From: Zerene cesonia
Lineage: Eukaryota > Arthropoda > Insecta > Lepidoptera > Pieridae
Direction: 5' to 3'
Assembly: GCF_012273895.1 (NCBI RefSeq)
Contig: NC_052102.1
Location: 7,152,917 to 7,216,916 of the forward strand
Length of the DNA: 64,000 nt
A program made the position numbers and the translations under genes. Position 1 is the stretch's first letter; each line of letters starts with the position of its first letter. The notes under the pieces were generated by a model that was not told where the DNA came from, ran no database searches, and saw only the letters and a list, made by a program, of their open reading frames with translations. Positions 47,561-58,360 of the stretch are shown one piece after another.

Positions 47561-50500
47561 CTAGAATAACCGTGTGAAGGGCTCATTCGCGATGCACACG
47601 AAAATATGTGTATGTTTTTGGTCTCATTGATTATACAGGTACGCTGAACAATGTAAGGCGGCCTGTTTGAAACCACCTCGTTTATAGAGTTTCAGTAGCG
47701 AGTTGAGTTAACCCGTAACTAGCTTATAATCTTACGTGTATAAGTATTGTGAAATCTGTTTTGCACAATTAATGACTTCATGCTTGTTCTCACTGTTAAA
47801 TGTTATTATAAAATTAATTACCTGTACTTGTTGAGATATGGAGGATTTTTTTTTTTTTTGAGTACATTTTCATATAAGTATTTGCCTGGTCATTATTTAA
47901 TTATTGAAAGACTATTTATTAAGGCAAATTTCATAGTATATACATTATATCTATATAAATTCAACTAAACATGGTTATTCAACTAAAATCTTAAATCGGA
48001 ATCAGAAATCAAAGTTCAGAATGTCGGCAAAAATGTATATACCAATTCTTATCGAAGTGTAACTATCAGGTTAAGTATACTAGAAGAAAATGCAATAAAT
48101 AAATCACAAACGATGCCTTCGTGCTCTCAGCTTGTGTAAGCCAATTACAGCGATGCGCTTCAAGGAAGCTAAGCAGTTTCTAAATTCTTCGTATATTTAA
48201 TTTAGCTTAATTGGTATATGAATTCATAAGATTTAGTTAGTAGCCTTATGAAAGTAGTAGCTTCGCAAAAGGAACAAACGAAATCATAAAATAGATTTTT
48301 GATTTAGTACCTACTTAAAAATTGTATAAAATGGTAGGCTGTAATTTCACCTAATTTACATTTTCTTTATAGCATGCATGCATAAAATATAATTAAATAA
48401 AATGATACAATATTACAATTTTAAAATTTGTAATGTATATTACCCAGTTAATATATGGGTGAGTTATTTCACATCTTGTACCCTTTTTAACCTAATCTAT
48501 TGAGGACAGTTTAAGAATAGGCAGTCAGCAGTCATTTGTTATGATGCTCTGAAACACCACTAATGAATGATACAGGAAGCGCGGCGCGTGCGCAATGAAG
48601 TGATGTGAAGATGAGTTGCGTGGGCGAGCCCCCGCCTTTGTATTTGTTATTCGACTATCGCCTATTTGAACTTCACAAGACTTGTCAATGAAACGAAATA
48701 AGGTCGTTAATGCGATGACAATTGGCATCGATAATCGCTATAACGTACACAAAACTCAGTATTGAGAACACGTGTGATAGATTTATTCGTTGGCTAATGT
48801 GTTTCTAAACCATGCGAACGGAATCCTATCATAGTGTAAAACCCGCCTTGTATTGAGGTGTGGTATGCGACACACTCCTTGATTGGCGATGATTTTTTCT
48901 TTGTGTTCATAATATACCTATATAGATACTAATGTGCGAATGTATTGCGTTTCGCGTGGGATGGAGCGATGCATTTTTTGCGGGCACAAGATGAACACTG
49001 GGTCGTTGAACTCCATCACTCGTCTCGAGGCCGCCGAAAACGCCAACCAACCGCGTCATAAGAGATACAATTAAATGCATTTTTTTGCTTTAGTCAACGT
49101 CACGTTTTTCTATTTGAAGTCTCGAAAATACACGATAAAATAGATTTAACATTGAAGGACGCAGAACTTGAGTGTTATATGAAATATCTGCGATACGTAG
49201 ATGTTTGATTACATAGGCATTCGAGTGCTGAGTGAGTCGCGTGTGGTGTTTGCCAACGTTGGCACGCATTGCGAACCGCCGGCCAATATTGGAGGAAGCA
49301 GCACATCTGTTCGAACCCTACACCTGTATACGTTCTGGCCCTATTTGTTTGTTGAATAAAATTCACTTCCTACTACAATATGGTAAACAAAAGCGTTTTA
49401 GATATTAAAAGGGGGTAAAAGGTAAAAATGTTGTATCCACATGTCCCTAAGAATATACATTAACGATGTAACATCTGTGGCGGCTTTGTGCAATACAGAA
49501 AGCACAAACGCCAATCAAAAACAAATTAATTTTAATATTAATTGTCAAAACGATTCCTAGCAAATAATTATCTCATAATGTTGACTGTAGTACGCTAATG
49601 TCTGTAAGAAGAAGTTAAGAGCTGCTTACTTTAAGGGACAGGAAAAATCAACAGAGTAGCTCAAGTAATGTTTTTTACACTAAAGCGACGGCACAAAGGC
49701 AGGCTTTATCATTTAGCTTTCAACTGAGATTTTTAAACAAGTTTTTTTTTTTGTTTAATGAGCACCTATTTTTGCGGTTAATTTTATCCAATAAATCTGG
49801 TTAATTGTCTCGAGTTTTTTCGTGTTTGTAATTGCACATTATCGAGGTTATTACACTGCATACGTGCTGAAGTCATACGATTAGAAGTAACCTTATTTTT
49901 TTTAGGTTTTTAATAACGCTCTTTTCGAAGCGAATTAGACAAGAAATGTTAAATAATGAGCTTTTTAGGTGTCACGCTCGAAGGCGCATTGAATAAAAAC
50001 CACGTCGCGATTGGAGCCTGCATCCGCCTTTAATGCATGAAACGATTTTTGATACTTCATGTACATTTTTAATGGTTACTTTTATGAAACTGTATAGATT
50101 GTCAGTATTTAAGTAGATACATACCTACTTATTCTTTTTATAAATGAATGCTACTCTCAAATTTTATCCACTATATTAAGTTCTGAGGTTTTAAATCTCT
50201 CCATTGCTACATCAAAATCAAATATTAGCAGTACTTGCGGTTCTGTACCTATATGTATGTATTCCTTTAGTCTCCTGTCTACTGCCATATGTAATAAAGT
50301 CTTCGTTACTTATTCCGTTTACGTGAACCTTACGATCATAGATTATTTCGATCAAACGGCGTGGTTGCATTTTCTTTGCCTTTATTTTAAAACTCAACAT
50401 TTTAACTTAACTACCTACTTAAAAAAAAGGTCGTCACAAATAAATTTTATATGAGAAACCATTACTTTAAATAGACATTAAGTGGTGACATTTGACCTTT

Positions 50501-50595
50501 AATATCAAAATTAGCGTAAGGTAGCCTGAACCGACTCTACCACATAGTAGAGTCATAGAAGGGCCTTTTAATTTAGAGCGAATATAATGCCGTCT
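47561..50595. other. Non-coding region with small GC-rich patches
   Basis: A CpG-rich patch at 48570-48650 contains GCGTGGGCG (48618-48626). Another mixed patch is at 48990-49300. A long T-run lies at 47847-47859. No gene or classified repeat. Confidence 0.45.
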
Positions 50596-51030
50596 TCTCA
50601 AACATTAAAGTTTATTTGCGCTTGTTTAGCATGAGTCAGAACGTTAGCTGGCTGTTCCCATTCTCGATCTAGTGCATATTGCAGAGTGGTCGTGCAGGAC
50701 AGGTCACGCGCAAACCCGTTCCGTAGCGTACTTTCACCGCTCTTCGCTTGCTCCCGCGCCACATTGCCTCTCGCTTGCACTCTATCGGACGCACCCTTCC
50801 TATGGCCGATTTTACTAGCTCACCCTAAATATTATATTCAAATCGCCTAATCGATACTTACCCCAAGTTATCGCAATTCATTCGTTAGAAAATGCCTTTT
50901 GGTAAAGTAAGTTTTTTAAGTATTTTAGTATTTCGAGCGCAATCGCAAACACAACACCGCTGCGCTAATAAGAAAATGTAATCATCCGTTAATGTGTTTA
51001 TGAAGTGGTGCAAGAAACACATTGACCGTT
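50596..51030. promoter_or_regulatory. Upstream promoter region of the 51.26 kb start
   Basis: GC-richer sequence at 50640-50815 with 'ctcttcgcttgctcccgcgc' precedes an A+T-rich spacer. On the minus strand a strong donor GGG|GTAAGTATCG (about 50860) suggests a possible divergent exon, but its start is not defined. A tiny plus-strand ATG frame (ATGCCTTTTGGTAAA, then GTAAGT, about 50892) could equally be chance. Confidence 0.3.
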
Positions 51031-51257
51031 TAAAAGTCGACACAATCGACGGGGCGGGCGGAAGTGTGGCAGTGGCGAAAAGCTCGCAACTGCATGAGGA
51101 GAAAGGAAGCGGCGCGCCGTGCGACGTGATAAGGCAGCCAGGCGGCGTGCAGGGGGGGAGGGCGAGCGACAGGGAGGGAAGGAGGGGCGCGGAGCGGGGC
51201 GCGGCGTGCGGGGTGCGCGCGCACCGGCACCCCGCGCCGCGCCACTCGCCTCCCGTC
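51031..51257 (+). promoter_or_regulatory. GC-rich core promoter with hairpin and G-runs
   Basis: The most CpG-dense block of the window. It holds G-run clusters on the plus strand at 51152-51187 (four or more GGG runs, a G-quadruplex-type pattern). A large hairpin follows, with arms 51198-51216 and 51227-51243 (17 paired bases with a 2-nt bulge), and its top contains the palindrome GGTGCGCGCGCACC. The hairpin ends 15 bp before the A of an initiator TCAGTC (51256-51261), which matches the arthropod Inr consensus. There is no TATA box, as is usual for such promoters. Confidence 0.5.
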
Positions 51258-51470
51258 AGTCGCCAGCCGACTCCGCTTGTGCTTGTGTGAATCGCGCCGC
51301 TCTGTGCACCGCACTCGTGCCCCGATCACGACGCGTGCCGCCCTGCTGTGGCCGCGAACGCGACCTCTACCCTACCGGCGAATCGTTTGTCTTTAACTTA
51401 GTGCGACTTGCTATGATTTGACTTTTGGACATTCACATCCCCTTTACCCGGCTTGTTTATCCCTCATCAT
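51258..51470 (+). other. Candidate non-coding first exon (+)
   Basis: From the initiator to a strong donor CATCAT|GTAAGTG (exon end 51470), 213 nt. The leader is CpG-rich at 5' and contains one minimal upstream frame ATG-ATT-TGA (51414-51422). The exon's last two bases are AT, directly before the intron G. If the next exon starts with G, splicing would create ATG across the junction, giving a split start codon. The downstream exon is not known. A block at 55433 is one option but would not complete an ATG. Long overlapping open frames in both strands here are by-products of GC content. Confidence 0.45.
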
Positions 51471-51476
51471 GTAAGT

Positions 51477-53995
51477 GTTTCGCTAATTTTATTAGATATT
51501 TGCAACTTATGGTCGAATTCGGAAGTCGCGTTAAAGTGTGTATCGTGAAAGTTTGTGAAATATAGTGAGGTTCTTTTAACGTGCTTTGCGTGTCATCGAC
51601 AAAACCTATTCGTGAGTTAGTGTTTCCTAAAATTGGATACCGTTTTATTTTTTTGGGCGATTTCCGAAATTCGACAGAAATTTGAAATAGCCTGAACGAT
51701 CATCTACTTTAAGTGATAAATGCCCACATGTTGGTAGTTTCGGTAAGAACTTTATAACGGATCGCATGAGAGCTTTTGCAATCAGTTGGACCTGTTTCGT
51801 GCAATGCCATACGCTCGCGCTTGCACGAGGGCACGAATGTTAAAGCTTTCATCGATATTGCCAATAACGTAAAAGTTTGCTAAGTAGAAATCTTTCCTAA
51901 TCCAGTAACGGCTCTATTAACTTTTCTCTACACAGCTATAAGTTTCCTTGCGCATTCCGGTAATGACCTATCATTTTGTAGAGTTCCCAAAATACTTCAC
52001 AAAATCAAGTACATGACTAGATTATAAGTTTCATAATATACCTATTCTTATCATGAGATAATTTGCCATATCACTCAGATAAATGGACAGATTTTAAACA
52101 TTTCGTAAATGTTGTATTGTAGTTAAAATTCTTTCCATTAAAATAAATAAATCATAACGAGCATTATTTGTATAATTGATTCTTAAAACAATCCATCGTA
52201 AGCGCACTATTGCGCATTCCGCTGTCACATTATTACTAAATACTTATTGAATCATGAAATCGCACATAAAATTTTTAATTCCGGCATCAACGATTACCAC
52301 ACTCTAGCAGCTATGCGCACAAAGTAGTGCTCTATGCTAGAGCTGTAACGCGCTAAATGAAAAAAGATTAAAATTTGAGCTCGAATAAAACGTGCATGTG
52401 TTAATTTTTAAAAATCTCGGCATATCGGTTCAACTAAGGTCCACAATGGTTTGTTTGCAACGTTACATCTACGAGGGTAACAGCTGGCTTCGCTACCTGC
52501 TCCTAACAATAAAACGTCTGTCAATAGAGGGCTCGCTCTGGATTATTATTTTTTATATTTTACTAACTGCAAAGGTACGTAAAAACCAATATTCAAATTC
52601 GTACTTCCTATGTCTACCATTTTTTAAGTTATTAATACGATAAATCACATAATTAATAAGACAAAAAGCAGTAGCTGGTTAATATGAAAGTTTTTTTTCT
52701 TCGATTCGTCTCAAAATTTCTTGGGTGAAAAGAGTGATTAATTTAATGAAAAAATAATCAATAATGGAATAAGTAGGAACAGTATTAAGAGTAATGAATG
52801 TAATATTAAGTTTAATTTAGTCAACATAATCTGAATAGCATCGCCACAAAATGTACCTAACTCCGATAATGCTATCTAAAAGAATTATCTTATCTTTTGC
52901 GTAGAATAAACGAACATGACACACCGATCCAATTCGCAAATTAAAAACGAAATTAATCATTGATAAAATACGGTCGGAATTTCAGTCTATTGTACTGGCG
53001 GAATATTTTAGAAAACACATTTACCTATTAATATCGATTAATGTAAAATAATAGTCTGTTCCAATAACTCGAGCTCAACGGTTTTGAACAATAATTACCT
53101 ATTTGGTAAAAATACTGTTGTAGAGAGAGAATACTATGGAAGTATATTGAGGGATTTAAACAAAGGAAAATGTAATATAGAGACGGCTTTATGACTGGGA
53201 ATTAATTACAAAGAAAGTTACAGTCTGTCTTTTCTGCGAATATGGGTAATAAAAATCATTAATAACCATAATTATCGCTATGCTATCGTTAGATAAAATA
53301 TGTTTACATTATGTACAACATATGGATACATGGATATGTAACTAATGTCTTCTGGTCTGTCTAAAAAGTGATCTTCAAATCAATTCAAATCCTTATCAAA
53401 GTAATGCTTTGAATTAAATATTATCTATGTATACCTGTGTATTAATAAATAATGTTTTTTAATCATTTTTGAGGTGGCTATCCTTTATAATTTTTATGTA
53501 ATATATTATATGAAATGTACTCGTATCATAGAGTAGCTTTCATATCGTTTTGAATTACAACGAAACGTAATTTATAGTGATCAGCAACATAAACAAGGAG
53601 CAACTAACCTCCTTCATTTTACTAATAATAAGAAAAACATTAATTGACTTAAATTACAACCGGTTTCGATTATACGTGTCACCGTCAGACAAAGTCTAGT
53701 AAGCGTAATGAATTATTTTGGGTTTGAAATAACGGTGGATATATTCGAGTTTCGTCATAATTTCTTATCTTTTAATATCAAAATCGTTAATTATTAATCT
53801 AATCTAACTACATATTAGAACATCGTTTGTAGACTAACTGTACCACCAAAGTTTAATATCGAGAGAACATAAATATCTGTTCTTTCGCCCCTCTTTCGGC
53901 GCATTAAAATTCAACAAACCTCTTGAATCTCCATTACGCCGACCCAATAAATAAGTGCAAGTTTTCCTCATACCATAATGTTGGCCGTTTATTTA
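51477..53995. other. A+T-rich non-coding region (putative intron)
   Basis: No gene or classified repeat. The 83-codon frame at 52392-52643 has no domain. The first few hundred bases keep moderate G+C, as is common just inside a first intron. Confidence 0.5.
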
Positions 53996-54310
53996 TCTCC
54001 CATGTCGGGTGTTGTGCTTATTTTTACGTTTTGCCGATGCGATCAGTTTAATGTCCGCGCACAATCGTGCCGGGTCCCGGGCTCCTCTCCCGCCGCTCGT
54101 ACTCGATAAGGCGCGCACATTAATGGGGCGCTGCAGCGATAGCGCCGGAGTCGTGTAATTTGCGCCTCGTAAATTTTAAGCCGTCGCAAATTTTTCGCTT
54201 CTCCCGCTAATTACGAGTCTGCAGGCGTCCCTAAAGGCAGCTTAATGCAGTTCGTACACGTTCCGAATGCAAGAGCAGGCATGGTCGCCCGATCTGCTCT
54301 AGCCACACTA
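53996..54310. promoter_or_regulatory. GC-rich island with homeodomain-type cores
   Basis: Dense mix of CpG words ('cgtgccgggtcccgggctcc') and A+T cores: CATTAATGG, CTCGTAAATTTT and GCTAATTACGAG. It has no open frame of note. It resembles the islands at 8.9, 17.9 and 62.7 kb in style and is a good enhancer candidate. No alignment evidence is available. Confidence 0.38.
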
Positions 54311-55010
54311 ACAATGGCCTTTGTTTTGACTGCCGGAACTGACCTACGTGCTCAGCTAATCATTCACTTTGATTTGCTCATTATAACACATATTGTTCCG
54401 ATACCGCATATGAATTTTTAAATATACTCTCTATTTTAATGTCATTGGTATTATTTTCTGTTGCCTTTATTCATTCCAAATAAAACAGATGAGCAACTGT
54501 AACAGAACACAGTTCTTTTATCTCAATATTTATTCACAGTTGTGCTGTCTCCTTATTTAGCTCATGTCAACTTTATTTTCCAAATTTATTGCTACAAAAA
54601 GCTTGCGCTGAGTCAACCACGCGCGACCAGCCAATACAGAACTGTGCAGAGAATAACAAATGTTAAATCGGTGACATCACTTGCGAGTCGCATCACATCG
54701 AATCCAAGCACTTTAAAAATATCGAATATAACCTTTGCTCCATTAAAATAAAGACTATATTTCGTTACAAAACAAAGTTCATGAACGGTATTATAAACAT
54801 GACTGATTTCAACATAAGTATCGCATTTAAAAATTTAATTTTCCTCATCGGCTGCTTTACTCTTTAAATGGCATGTGCAACTATAGTAATTACTTACATA
54901 TAATGTTTCATCAATACGTTTATTTTTAATATATTTAACCACGGATATTCAACATTATTTATTATCAATTTTACAGACTTTAAATAATAATTTCATACGT
55001 ATATTTCCAA
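54311..55010. other. A+T-rich non-coding stretch
   Basis: The 69-codon frame at 54542-54751 has no domain. Nothing else recognised. Confidence 0.5.
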
Positions 55011-55017
55011 CACTTAC

Positions 55018-55113
55018 CTGGTATTCATGTATGATCATATTTTATGATTATAATAATGGGTTAATATTGGGATAGGTTCACATCAACAATAATCTCTCAG
55101 AAACATGGGAAAA
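55018..55113 (-). other. Candidate non-coding exon (minus strand)
   Basis: On the minus strand an acceptor with a pyrimidine-rich tract (TTCTTGTGTCTGACAG|) and a very strong donor (ATACCAG|GTAAGTG) bracket 96 nt. All frames contain stops, so it could only be an untranslated exon. Composition is not distinct from the surroundings, so chance pairing of splice signals is quite possible. Confidence 0.25.
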
Positions 55114-55432
55114 CTGTCAGACACAAGAACATTAATCAACTGAAGAATACAGCTTTAATAGCCTAAAATGTACGAACAACTTTTGTACAGAAACATTGAT
55201 TTTAATCTAGTAATTAATTACAGCTATTCAAATTTAGAAGGCACTTTGTTAGAGATTAAATAAACATCTAGGTTTACGGAGGAAAATTTCCTATCCCATC
55301 ATGGATCAAATTCTTTGTGTAAATACAAATGTTAAAGTCGTTTTCGAACAATTCAAGATATTTAAAAGGCAATGAGTATGTCATGGCTCCAATGAAGCGT
55401 GTAGTCAGGTAGAGTGGTAGTGTTTTTTGCAG

Positions 55433-55522
55433 TCTGTGTCTGCGGCTGACGCGATGGAGCGCGACACTGCTGCCCAAGGTCACCTCCTGCTTGTGTCAGC
55501 CCATTTTCTGCCTTATTACTGA
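55433..55522 (+). other. Candidate exon start and 22-codon smORF (+)
   Basis: A T-rich tract ending 'tgttttttgcag|' (AG at 55431-55432) precedes a sharp rise in G+C. An ATG in good context (GACGCGATGG, 55454) opens a 22-codon frame to TGA (55520-55522). The peptide, MERDTAAQGHLLLVSAH.., has a short hydrophobic middle. It could be a second exon of the 51.26 kb transcript (intron about 4 kb). No donor downstream is clear, and no homology is recognised. Confidence 0.22.
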
Positions 55523-55580
55523 CTGGCCTTGTATCCGTACACTTTTTATCTTTTGGACAACGTAATGCTCCAATTGACAA

Positions 55581-57127
55581 TAGCCATTTCCAGTCGCGAT
55601 AAGACTATTCAAAGATAACAAAGGGAACTCGACTATACAACTTTTTAAATTAATGTATAATTAATTGGTTCCGTCACGTACTGTTACACAAATTAATTTG
55701 TTTTATATTCATGAATTCTTTGAAAAATCTTAACATGTCATCTAAATAGACGCTTTTTAATGGTTATATCACAATAAAAATCCGATATAAATAATGTTTA
55801 AAAAAATTGAGCCATGTTTTGTCCGAACCGTGTTAAACTTAATTCCGACTTTTAATTGTGATTGTCTTTCTGCAATAAGCATTTTTACTAAAGCATGACG
55901 TTCGGCCTTAACCCAATAACAACTGCAATAATTATCTCAATTTCAATAATAAAACCTTCATACATTGCTACATTCACTTTATGCTCTATTAGTTTTAAAA
56001 TATATCTAAATATAAAAGTTATAATCTTGTGTCTTAATTGCTATAAGCGTTGAGCAATAATAATTCAAACACATTTACTTTAAAAAGTTTCATTTTCCTG
56101 TGTAGCTACGCCTGTTATTCAAACATCAAATTAATTAAATAGGGAGGTTCTTTATTCGACGAATAAGAGAGGTGAGTAAAAGATGAAAAACGTTCTGTTG
56201 ATTTTGTTAATATTTCGAAGGGTTGTTTGACCCATATTAATTTATGATACTTAAAGCTTTCTCGTAGGAATCCTATTATTCTAAAATATTAAATCGGCAC
56301 AATTCATCACTAGGTGCTGGACGACTTTAATTAAAACGACGTAATTTTCGCTAAATGTTGAAGTGATTATTTGATACAAGTCGTTTCGAGCTTTGGTCCG
56401 GCCACTGTGCTATTTTCTTCATCATAATAAATACTATTTTTTTTTCTTAAAATTGCAACTTCTTGTTACTCAGCTATTCTGAAGTTTTTTCAATTAGACA
56501 TTAACCGAAAGTAACAAATGAACTGGCTGAAAACGAAAAAAAAAACGTAAATTTTACTAAGAGCTGATCTCATCTATTACTTATCCAATATCAATTGCTT
56601 GTCTGTGTATTACTAAAACTTATCCTCTGAGTGGTCATTTCGCGCGCTCTATGTAAGTATCTACGATTAAATGATTGTTGGTACTGAGCGCTTTGTCTCC
56701 GCTTTGTGAAAGTCTACTAGGTAATAATAATAATAGTAATTGTAGCTGCAGCAATCACGCTGTGTCAGCGGTGAATGTGACTGCAAATGTCGCGTAAAGT
56801 TCAATCACGAGTCGGTAACACAGCGAAAGGTGCGGTAGAGTGAGCTACAATGTGCATTCATTTGACAATAAGTGTCGGGGGTTTTGAAATCACGGTATTT
56901 ATTTTTCATTTGCTAAAATTCCAAACACCGGTGGGTATTTCTTGTCTGATTTCAATTTGTAGGTGTATTTGACACTTGCAATAAAACGGAAGGGAGTACA
57001 TTTTGAAATCGTTGTATGTGTTCATTGGAATTGAGTCGATATTGTCAATATTTTAAATAATGTATTCTCTTCGCATATAAGATAAACAATAACGCCAGTA
57101 AAAGACATACTTCATTAAACGAATGGA
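55581..57127. other. A+T-rich non-coding region
   Basis: A short palindrome TTATTCG-A-CGAATAA near 56152 sits just before a donor-like AGAG|GTGAGTAAA (56170), without a supported exon. A mild GC-richer patch is at 56750-56880. No gene. Confidence 0.5.
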
Positions 57128-57227
57128 NNNNNNNNNNNNNNNNNNNNNNNNNNNNNNNNNNNNNNNNNNNNNNNNNNNNNNNNNNNNNNNNNNNNNNNNN
57201 NNNNNNNNNNNNNNNNNNNNNNNNNNN
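57128..57227. other. Assembly gap of 100 N
   Basis: Exactly 100 N, the conventional placeholder for a join of unknown length. The open frames predicted across it are meaningless. Sequence and even spacing between the flanks are unknown. Confidence 0.99.
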
Positions 57228-58055
57228 AGGTACGAGGTAACAAACACAAAAAATACAGTAGAATTGATAATCTTCCCGTTTTTCTTTCCCTTTTTTGAAG
57301 TCATCATAAAATAAATTGTTTAAATATATGTAACTAAATTCATTACTCTTTTTTAACAATAAAGTTCTGATTTAGAAGCTTGAATACTTTTATAATTCAT
57401 ATTGTACTCCAATTCTTATTTAATGCCCAGTGAAAGTTTAACTAAATCGCACATATAATGCGCCGGGTATACATTGAAGTGAAAGGTGTTGTGTAAGGGA
57501 AAAATGCTTTGCTATTTACCAATTAATAGTGCGTAAAACTATTAATGTTATAAAATGACACTTGTGATTCGAATTATTAAATGCATGCATTATAAACTTA
57601 TGCAGTTGAAAAGTAGTTTTGTTAAAAAAGTAGTGTACAACACTTTTCGGGCCGGTCAACAAGTGTAAATAAGCAGGGGTAGTTCTTTCGAGAGACTGTT
57701 TGCATAATTGAATATGTACATTCACTAGTCGCGTCACGCGCGCCTCCGCCCGCCGTAGCATCCTTAATTGCCCTACGTATTATTTGCCAATTAAAGTAAA
57801 TTCTCATCGTGGACGTGACATGAAACCCGTATAATATCACAGCTAAGAGATTTTCTCCCTAATATATGCAAACAAGATCTCGAGTAGATGTGAAATCGTT
57901 ATTTGTATTGTTGGAGTAACTAAGCTAAATAATTACGAAACGAAATATCCACGGTGGATGGTTGAGCATTATGAGATGCGACGGCTGAATTCTGCGCTGC
58001 GTCTTTGAAGCTCGTTTGAAATTCAAGGTCATTCGTTGAACGAAGAAATCAAGTT
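57228..58055. other. A+T-rich non-coding stretch
   Basis: A small CpG patch lies at 57730-57760 ('gcgtcacgcgcgcctccgcc'). Overlapping 72-81 codon frames on the minus strand have no domain. Confidence 0.5.
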
Positions 58056-58360
58056 CCTGATTGGACCGGGAACGGCTCGCTCTCTCCCGGCCGGCCGGTT
58101 GGAATGCGTGCAAACTGCAAAATAAACGAGTATAACCGGTTACCGGTTACCTCGCGCATCGTGCGCTTTGTCCACTTGGACGCAGACATAGCCTTCATTT
58201 ATCCCTTTCGCACTTGCATGGATTTGGCACGGTTGTACAACGCTATGCTGCCATCCTTGTGAGAAAACCACGGGCACGCCATCGATGTCACGTGACACTC
58301 AGTAACCGACGTGCCGTATTCAAAGTTATTGATCCAACGTTTGGTAGCAACGGTATGCAG
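58056..58360. promoter_or_regulatory. Island with paired Grainyhead sites and a TCACGTGA E-box
   Basis: Two overlapping-period CP2/Grainyhead-type sites, AACCGGTT (58134-58141) and ACCGGTT (58142-58148), lie beside a perfect palindrome GTCACGTGAC (58287-58296), an MITF/USF-type E-box. A 'ccggccggccggtt' run is at 58088. The combination suggests an epidermal or pigment-type enhancer. That is inference from motif identity only. Confidence 0.4.

Noticed and set aside
49300..49325. B-box-like GGGTTCGAACA on the minus strand
   Set aside because: The last B-box bases deviate and no A box or cloverleaf can be drawn upstream.
51030..51421. Three overlapping open frames of about 100 codons on both strands
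   Set aside because: They lie in the CpG-rich promoter block, where stop triplets are rare by composition. The plus-strand ones lack an ATG at the 5' end, and the translations are Arg/Ala/Pro low-complexity.
57045..57359. Open frames crossing the run of N
   Set aside because: They include about 33 undefined codons and are artefacts of the gap.
57833..57842. TATCACAGC, the seed of the miR-2 family
   Set aside because: Similarity stops after the seed and the flanks do not form a hairpin.
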